A DNA stretch of 64,000 nucleotides from positions 1-64,000 of the forward strand of contig BQMF02000178.1 of assembly GCA_027922465.2 (NCBI GenBank), in the 5' to 3' direction. Below the pieces are notes generated by a model. That model saw only the letters and a list, made by a program, of their open reading frames with translations, did not search any database and was not told the origin of the DNA. The stretch is from Turritopsis dohrnii. Its lineage: Eukaryota > Cnidaria > Hydrozoa > Anthoathecata > Oceaniidae. Below are positions 56,575 through 64,000 of this stretch, in pieces. The first letter of the stretch is position 1. Every line of letters begins with the position of its first letter. The position numbers and the translations under genes are program-made.

Positions 56575-58494
56575 ATGGCTGTCGCTAAAGTTTCGTTATC
56601 GATTCCCGAATTTTATCACGAAGGCTGTAAATGTCAACGTGGGGAAAATGGCACAGAATGTATAAGGCAATTTTCAATAGAGGAAGTTGATGAAATCAGG
56701 AACAGCTTTAGTGAACTGACAGATGGGGAATTGGATTCATTTGTGTTGTCGTTTTTACAGCTGTCAAGAAAACCTGGGGAAGACGGTCATTCAACATATA
56801 TGATGTATGGGAAAAAAACGTGTCGGAAAGATTTTTTATTTCTTTTAAACATCTCGCTACAAAAACTGCACAACATTTCCACGCACTTCCATAAAAATGG
56901 CTTTACACCGAGAAGACATGGTAACACGAACCGTATGCCAGCGAACTCGCACAGCTTTGACACGAGAGTTCACGTTAGAACTTTCATCCACAACTATGCC
57001 GAACATCATGGCGTTCTTCTTCCTGGGAGGATACCTGGTAGGATACCTGGTTACAAAGACCAGTCCATAACATTATTAGATTCATCTAATACTAAAACTC
57101 TTGTCTGGCAGTTTTATAAGGACAGCTGCATTGGCAGTAACTTGACTCCAGTTTGCCGAAGTCTCTTCCTTCAGTTATGGAATCAAGTCATCCCGTGGGT
57201 TGTTGTTGCCAAGCCCGCCACTGACCTTTGCTGGAAATGTCAGAGTAACAACAACAGCATTTTCAGGAGTGCAAATCGATCCGACGAGGAGAAAGCAATA
57301 TTGTTGAAGGATCAACTGCAGCATCTGGATCTTGCTAAACAAGAAATGAATTACTATCGTGAACAATGTGCTTTAGCCAGAGAAGAAGTAAAAAAATATC
57401 AGACATTTTCACCTTTTATTAAACCATCACCGTGTTCTTTCAAGGTAAATTTTGATAATTTTTATAACCCTAAAACAATAAGTAATATTTTCATAATGTA
57501 CTTTCTCCTTTTTTTTAGGGTGTTGCACACTACAGCTGGGATTATGCCCAGCAGTTGCATTACCCTGCTGATCCACTTCAACCAGGGCCTATTTATTTTG
57601 CCACACCGCGTAAATGTGGAATTTTTGGGGTGTCAAATGATGGAATCAATCATCAGATTAACTACCTAATAGATGAAATTGTCGGTACGGGTAAGGGTGC
57701 GAACCCAACAATATCTTATGTGCATCATTTTCTAACCAACCATGGCATGGGTGAAACAACAGCAAAAATACATGCTGACAATTGTGTTGGTAAGTTGAAA
57801 TTATTCACATTTAATATAATTATGGCTACAGATAAGGCACTTGTCACAATAACCATCCATGTTATAAAACAATAGCAAAAGCAAATTTTGATTTTATTTC
57901 TATTTTCAGGTCAGAACAAAAATAACTACTTCATATGGTATCTTCTTTGGCGGACCATGGTCGGTTTAAATGAGGAAATTGAGTACTCATTCATGGTTCC
58001 AGGGCACACAAAGTTTAGCTGCGATCGGAATTTCGGTGTCCTGAAAAAAAAGGCCATCCATACTCCTTTGTGGACGGTCTACGACATCGCAATGTTGTGC
58101 AACAGTAGCAGTTGCAATTATGCTGAACTTGTTGGTAAGCATGATGGCAGTGTTTGTTAAAACCTTTGACTGGAGTTCTATGCTTTCCAGTTTCTTTTAT
58201 CGTGTGGAAAATGTCACCAGTTACCACCATTTCCGCATGAGCAGCTCAGAGCCAGGTGTGGTGACATGCTTGGAAACGCTGGACTCTGAGCCAGTCAAAA
58301 TCAGCCTGATAAAAAAGAACATAAAACAATTAGAATATCACCTTCCTCCAGAAATACAACCTGCTGGGCTAAATGATGACCGCCAAACTTACCTGTACAA
58401 AGAAATCCGTCAATTTTGTAAAGAGGGTACAGAAGATTTGGTGGCTCCCTTGCCTAAAAACAATGCCAAAAGAACACGATTGTCAAAAGAATAA
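56575..58494 (+). pseudogene. DUF7869-like putative transposase, three exons, one frameshift
   Basis: Exons are 56,575-57,444, 57,519-57,789 and 57,910-58,494; both introns restore phase. The N-terminus has a CKCQRGENGTEC motif. The core has SWDYAQQ, then HADNC-x-GQNKNN (split by intron 2), then PGHTKFSCDRNFG; the acidic residues of these blocks could form an RNase H-like catalytic centre. I recognise the type from many cnidarian and sponge proteins and recall the name DUF7869, but am not certain of it. A one-base shift at ~58,145-58,160 breaks exon 3; both sides are clearly one protein. The start at 56575 is preferred over an earlier in-frame ATG at 56470. Confidence 0.65.
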
Positions 58495-59984
58495 AGATTT
58501 GGGCAAGTTTCAACAGAAGCAAAACTTTATTTCTCTCCCGCCTCAGAAATGGGGTTGATAGTGAAGTGGAGAATTTTTTTCCCCTTTTTTTCCCTTAAGG
58601 AAAGAAATTTTTGCAGGTAGAAAATTTTGCGAAAGAAACTGTTTATTACCAAAACCTCAATCTTAGAGTGCACACTGTCAAAAATAATTTTCAAAATTTT
58701 AATATCGCTAAATTTTATTCCATAAATTGAAAGAAATGAAGTTAGATTCGCAAAAATAAATTCTGCAAATTATGTGCAGTTTTTGGTACCCTCACCCGCA
58801 AAAATAAATTCCGTAAAAAATTCTCCCCGCAAAAATTTCTTCCCTTTAAGGTATCTCCCGCCTCAGAAATGAGTTGATAGTGAAGTGGAGATTTTTTTTT
58901 TCCTTTTTTCATCTCCCGCCTCAGAAATGGGGTTGATAGTGAAGTGGAGAATTTTTTTGTTTGTTTCTCCCACCTCAGAAATGGGACCAATACTGAAAGT
59001 ATAAGATTTAATTTCTTCAAAAGTAGAGAGAAGAATTTTTTTAAAGAGCTGACTTGGACAAAAAACAATAAACAAAACTTTAGAATATGCTAAAATCGTG
59101 ATATACATATCATTAATTGGCTCTCATTATAGTTTTTAAGACCCTTACTAAGCATAACTATATGCATATTGAAAGTTGGATTAGGAGTCCTTAATTATTG
59201 ACGATACCTGTATAAAGAAATTTATTTCATAACGAGCAATTTTTGATAAAAATATGAATAGTATCATTGCTGTATTGTTCTAGTTTTTTGCAATTTAAAG
59301 TAGCTTATTTCATGAATGTTTTGGTTCAACGTCAAATGTTAAGAATACACATTTTGATTGCTATTTCCTTTTCAATACAATTCCATTCCAGAAGTACATA
59401 AGGAAATCTATGTTTTGACACTGTTTTGATTCTACAAACGTCTTGAACTGAAGGAGATAGAAGGATACAATTACTCACCACGCCGTGCATTTTTCCATCA
59501 CGCCATGTTCTTCGTAGAATGCTGCCGTTCGAGAAAAATCGTGCATGTGGTACATCGCACGGCACAGGGAAACCCAAAGATTGGGAAAAAAAATGAAAAA
59601 TAGTGACCTCATCTGAAAGAATCACTGAAAATAGCAAATCATGTGAAAGACCTAAATGGTTTCATCAAGAAAAACGTTTCTGACAGAACTTTTACTTCTA
59701 TTAAGGTTGACAATATTTCGCGAAAGAAAAATTAACCTGCGTCCCTGGTCATGTTTTTTACTCCCGAAAAATGGCAGAATGAAAACATAAACAAACTAAA
59801 CGAACGAAATTTTTATGCGATAACGGTAAAATTTTCACAAGTCACAAGTCGCTTGTTTCCTATAATAAGTGCATGGGCTACTCGGTTATAGATATCTTGT
59901 AAAGATTTTACATTAGGTTATAGATCATTACGTCGTAAAACAGTTTATGCATAACACGGATGACATTGCATTGACATTGCATAG
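58495..59984. repeat. Transposon interior with short CTCCCGCCTCAGAAATG repeats
   Basis: CTCCCGCCTCAGAAATGGGG plus TTGATAGTGAAGTGGAG recurs at ~58,536, 58,854, 58,912 and, degenerately, 58,968. Open frames on the minus strand come from these repeats. Nothing else is recognised up to the heptamer array. Confidence 0.5.
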
Positions 59985-60170
59985 ATTATAGGTTATAGAT
60001 TATAGGTTATAGATTATCGATTATAGGTTATAGATTATCGATTATAGATTATAGGTAATCTATAATCTATAATAATCTATAATCTATATTATAGATAAAA
60101 TTTTACCTATACATAGATTATAGATAAAATCTCATCTATAATATAGGTAAATATAGATTAATCTATAAAT
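59985..60170. repeat. Palindromic heptamer array, right
   Basis: The array is made of ATTATAG/GTTATAG units, then CTATAAT units, then diverged CTATA-rich sequence. It is the counterpart of 52,434-52,680. Confidence 0.75.
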
Positions 60171-61008
60171 CATTGTTAGTTTTTTCCCATGGACGGTCAC
60201 ATATATGCTTGAAAATGCCAGACACGTCATATTTGTTATTCCTGTCTTGGTTCAGCAGTTCCATTGTTTCAAGTACATATACCAGATGTTCCACGACCAT
60301 ATAATAGTGATTCGTCTTAATTCATAAATTGATATCAATTACTCTTGATAATGCCTTCTACACCTGAAATAGAAAAACCAACCAACAAATTATTAAGAGC
60401 AAAAATTTCCCATTCACAATACTGAAAGTTATATTTAACATATTATGTAATTATTATTATTACATAACTATAATAATATTTTTAGAAATAACTCAAGTAT
60501 ATAACATGTATATATAACTGATTTGTTTCTTAGCTCTTCATTGTCGTTTATTTTTAATTATCTTATCCAATTAAAGAATTTGTAAGCTGTATAACTATTT
60601 TACCTTCAGTTATTTTTCTCAAAGTTATAAAGTTTCACCCAGACATACATATTAAACGTAAATACTACAACAGAGTTGACTAGAATTCAAAATCAGAGAA
60701 TATTTTTCAGTTAAGATGGATAATATTGTCTATATACATTTTTTGTTGTTAAGCAGTCTAATTTGATAACATTCTACTCTTTTAAAGGAGAACGGAGGTC
60801 CAAAATTTTTTTTCCAGAAATCTTTCCTAAGACACATAAGAAATCATGAAATAACATTAAAACTTCCCAAAATGTATGATAAATACGTAAAAAGAACTAA
60901 TTTCTTTCTTTCGGTCGCCGCCATTTGCATATATGAAATGACGTCACCAGGCTTAGATGAATTTATTTAAAAAAAATAATTATTGCTCAGTATGAGTAAA
61001 CGTTTACA

Positions 61009-61834
61009 ATGAGCAGCTCTGAAGAGGAAACTGAAGATATTTCAAACATTAGCGACGAAGACTTAGATTTCAGTGGTAATGAAGGATACACTTGTGAGCC
61101 AGAATATTCCAAGGAAGAACTTATAAAACTTGGTATTGAAGCAGTTGACTCTGATGATTCAGCTAGCGAAGAAAATAGTGAGGATGAAATGGACACCAGC
61201 CGACTGGAAAATCTACATTGGTGCACATGTGGAAACTGTGGCATAATGCCGTCTTTGGTTGAATCGAAGTGCTGTAAAGAATATAGCGAATTGCTGGCTT
61301 CTAAGTTGGAGAATGTTAAATGCATAAGTAAACACGAGGAGTTTCAAACACTTTGTTTAAATAAAATTGTTTTGAGCACAGCGTTCATTCAGTATCGGAG
61401 ATACCAAAAAAAATTCAAGCTTGTCAAGGAAATAAGTAACAAGTGCGTCGTTTACCTTCCTATCTTATTTTGATTTTATTAAATTATGTTGAATATTTTT
61501 TTCGTAGTTCACATACACGTGGTCGTTTATATTTACAACAAGGTTTTTCTTTCTAAATAAAGAGTTGCAACTAATTAATTATTCATGAAGGAGTTTTGTA
61601 GTAAAAAGTGTTCTCCTTCATTGCAAGAATTATGCTCATTTTTGCTTTTCCAGGCAATTTCGATTTATGGCTTATAAACAATATTCTGCGTGGAGTCATT
61701 ATTTCGAATCATTGGGGAAAGGAAACAGAGTGGTTATTCCAGCTTGCGTTGTTTGCCGAATCAGAGGCGAGTTTCCTGCATCCAACGATAACGATTATAC
61801 TGGCTATAAAGAGTTTGTAAATTCTGAATTTTGA
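61009..61834 (+). CDS. P2X7 C-terminal-domain-like protein, two exons
   Basis: Exon 1 (from 61,009) starts with an acidic Ser/Glu-rich region, then WCTCGNC..MPS..ESKCCKE, typical of the cysteine-rich domain first known from the P2X7 receptor tail, then a CISKHEEFQTLCL segment. Exon 2 (61,654-61,834) continues with FRFMAYKQYSAW and VVIPACVVCRIRGEFP, also typical. The acceptor TTTTCCAG is clear. The donor is less clear; GTGCGT after 61,442 gives the right phase. These stand-alone domains often accompany transposases in invertebrate genomes. They probably bind zinc; the role in transposition is unknown. Confidence 0.72.
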
Positions 61835-61865
61835 CGATCATCCTTCTTGCATAATGCACATAATG

Positions 61866-64000
61866 TTAGTGTTTTTTGAATCGCTCTCTTAATTCTTTTT
61901 TTTGTAAAATTGTCGATACGTCAGGCCTATCAGAAGTTGCGATGTTGGCAACTGGGCTGATAAGGAGGCCTTCTATATCGTGAATGTTTTTATCAATTTT
62001 CGCCCCCTTCATTTTCATGTTAACAATCCTTTCTAAAATATCTTGTATGAATTGATATGATTTAGGCTCCTTAACTTCTTTTGGCACCCACTCCTTGGTT
62101 CTCTTATTAAATTGGAATTTCCACTTCATTTCCCCTATATCTCCTCCACCTTCACGTTTCTTCTGGATTACTGCCTGGTTGCAGTGAACATTGGCATTGT
62201 GATCAATTACTGCAAGCTTCACCCTCACATCCATAACATGTAAATCGAATTCTTGTGACTTTGGTGCGTACATATTTATAAGGGAGTGGAAAACCTCTAC
62301 ACTCCCGGTATGAAATGGTTGCGCCAAATGAGGCATGTCAGCAATAATGGTTTTGTCCAAAATGACATTTTCTAATGCATTGTAAGCAGCGGAGTGTTTC
62401 ATTATCCACTTCTTTCGTTGCGCTTGAGCTTTGCTATACTTCTTATGTACACAGTATGGGTACTTTGGGTGAACCTTTTTGAATTTGTGACTATTGGTTA
62501 CATGAAATAATAAAGATTTCCACATGTCGAGGAGCTTTTCTGGGTCACCATCACAGTTATCTGCGCAAAAAAACAAATGATTCCCAATGGTTTTAATCCA
62601 TTCGCCTAATATACTACACCCCTTGCGCTGAGATAATGGCCAAAGTTTACTGGTAATGTTTTTTACAAAGTGCCATGGATCAAATTTATGCACTAAATTC
62701 GGACGATTAACCCGAATCCATTTTGCGATTTGCTTATTGCGATCAGTAGCTACTGTGTCAACTGGATAGCCCTCACGAGCTAATTCATCAAGGCAAGCTA
62801 CGAACCCCTTCAACTCCAGTGGAGCGGACCCTCTACCTTTCACTGTCTGTGTTGTTGAAGTCATTACAATTTTTCCAGTACTGGGTGCTTTGCAGGTATA
62901 CGTACAGTATTTCACACATTTTCCAGGAGAATCGAAACGACCATCACACAACCACACTTTATCCATGCTTCTTGATTCTTGCCTAGCCTCTTTAACACTG
63001 CGTTGAAAATGTTCATTGATAGTAGGTAGTAAAAGTGATCGCTGTATTTTGTAATAGGTGTTTTGGTTGATAAAATGGAGACCGCTAAACTCTGCTGGTT
63101 TTCGGAAGCTTTCAAACGTTCCACCTTGATAATTAATAATAAAAAAAACAAGATTAATAATCGCCACAATGAACTGGAGAATTTTCTTAGTTTGACACAA
63201 AATATGTTTGTTATTTGTTTTCTGAATGAAACTCAGTTTAGGCGTTGTATAGTTTTGTATTGAACTCACCAGAAAGAAATATCGCTGCGGAGAACAGAAG
63301 GTTGAACATGGGCAACTTTCCCAAGCAAGGTTGACTAGACCATGAAAAGCCTTGACCATCTGCGCAATACGGCCTTATTAAAATCATTGTGCCTTGATAA
63401 GATTTCTTTGTTGTGATGCAAGGATGGCCACATTTCTTACATTTGATGCCGCAAATTGCTAATAATGAATCAATTGCACTCTCAAATACAACGAATTTTC
63501 TCTCGGAATTTGTAGATAATCCAGACGCGTCCGTGATATCGTCTTCATACTGACTATCTGAGACGTCCGAACCAGGTTGATAATCAGAGTCTTTTTTACA
63601 GTCAAATGACATTTCAAGAGATGTGTTTAAAGACGACTGCTGAAATAAAGAATTTTCTTTATCTTTCTTTGGAGTAGAAGTTAAACATTGATCCATGACT
63701 ACAGCAACATTATTAACAGGAATGGAGAAGGTTTCTGGAGCTTGAGCAGACAACTCATTCGTAAATAAGGGATCTGTTTGTGTTGAGACGTCCACAAAAG
63801 ATATTGTTGCTAGTGGCAGTGGATTTTGAACTTCAGAACGCTAATAATGATAACAAAAAAAATGCATTGTTAATCAAACGATTTATAACAATATAATTAG
63901 TGACCTGAAGGAACGAACCTTTCTTTTTTTATTATTTCTGACTCCTTTGCTTGGACGGTTGTTTTCATTGATCTCCAGAGGCAATGATTCACTGATATTT
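61866..64000 (-). CDS. Kolobok transposase, partial (5' exons run off the window)
   Basis: The exons seen are 61,866-63,124, 63,270-63,840 and 63,919 to the window edge; the 145-nt and 78-nt introns restore phase (the upstream donor GTTCGT is weak). The middle exon has a CxxC..C zinc motif (IKCKKCGHPC) after an acidic Ser-rich region. The last exon has the Kolobok core: CDGRFDSPG..VKYCTY, the TDRNKQI and KFDPWHFVKNI segments, a NH-x-FF..DNC-x-GD block and HTGSVEVFHSLI, which supply the acidic catalytic residues. No frame break is seen in the visible part, so it may be active. A THAP domain often starts such proteins but would lie outside the window. Confidence 0.85.

Larger units (their letters stand above)
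52401..60204. mobile_element. 7.8-kb DNA transposon with DUF7869-like transposase and BEN gene
   Basis: Inverted ends of ~33 bp (TATGTGACCGTCCA then GGGAAAAAACTAACAATG) lie at 52,401-52,433 and 60,171-60,204. Each is followed inward by an array of ATTATAG/CTATAAT heptamers. Between them are two divergent genes, a putative transposase (plus) and a BEN-domain protein (minus), 250 bp apart. No superfamily could be assigned from the ends. Confidence 0.6.
60782..64000. mobile_element. Kolobok-type DNA transposon (left part; right end beyond window)
   Basis: TTAA at 60,782-60,785 is followed by AGGAGAACGG, the same start as at 37,728. TTAA is the target site of Kolobok elements. Inside are a P2X7 C-terminal-like gene (plus) and a Kolobok transposase (minus) in convergent orientation. 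The element runs off the window on the right. Confidence 0.7.

Noticed and set aside
1..64000. tRNA or rRNA genes
   Set aside because: No cloverleaf-like A/B box pairs or conserved rRNA segments were noticed, though a covariance-model scan was not possible.

Overview
The window is eukaryotic DNA, AT-rich, with short GT-AG introns (about 70-150 nt) and many nested DNA transposons. The mix of Maverick/Polinton-type virus, Kolobok, pogo-like and hAT-like elements, a CR1/L2-like LINE and an NB-ARC exon best fits an early-branching animal such as a cnidarian or sponge. I cannot name the species.

Positions ~1-24,880 hold a co-directional (+ strand) Maverick/Polinton or adintovirus-like element of at least 24.7 kb. 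Its left part (1-8.5 kb) carries small zinc-finger/Cys-rich genes and a protein-primed family B DNA polymerase. This part contains three well-supported spliceosomal introns and about a dozen frame breaks. A T25 run and a TTA microsatellite separate it from the right part (8.7-24.9 kb), where genes are tightly packed and almost all open: FtsK/HerA-type packaging ATPase, two unknown proteins, a ~1,290-residue coiled-coil protein split by one frameshift at an A10 run, an rve integrase split by one frameshift, a penton candidate, a basic coiled-coil protein, a double-jelly-roll major capsid protein candidate with one in-frame TAA, a pX-like basic peptide with an adenain-type cleavage site, an adenain-like cysteine protease, a dUTPase and three Cys-rich proteins. 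Polymerase plus integrase would copy and insert the element; ATPase, capsid proteins, pX and protease would build particles. No terminal inverted repeats of this element are seen; its right side stops against the end of a host MITE.

Positions 24.9-64 kb are host DNA made largely of repeats. Three autonomous-type DNA transposons stand out, each with a transposase and a second gene: a pogo-like element with a 37-bp perfect terminal repeat and a HIRAN-domain gene (27,628-31,627); a 7.8-kb element with a DUF7869-like putative transposase and an intact five-exon BEN-domain gene (52,401-60,204); and a Kolobok element with a P2X7 C-terminal-like gene (60,782 to beyond the window). Between them lie an NB-ARC exon whose 3' end has been amplified into a 16-copy ~325-bp satellite (32,742-37,731), a 5'-truncated LINE, several foldback/MITE families and long dispersed repeats.

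The most notable observations are the spliced, lesion-rich early half against the unspliced late half of the viral element, the NB-ARC-exon satellite, and the two-gene transposons carrying HIRAN or BEN proteins.
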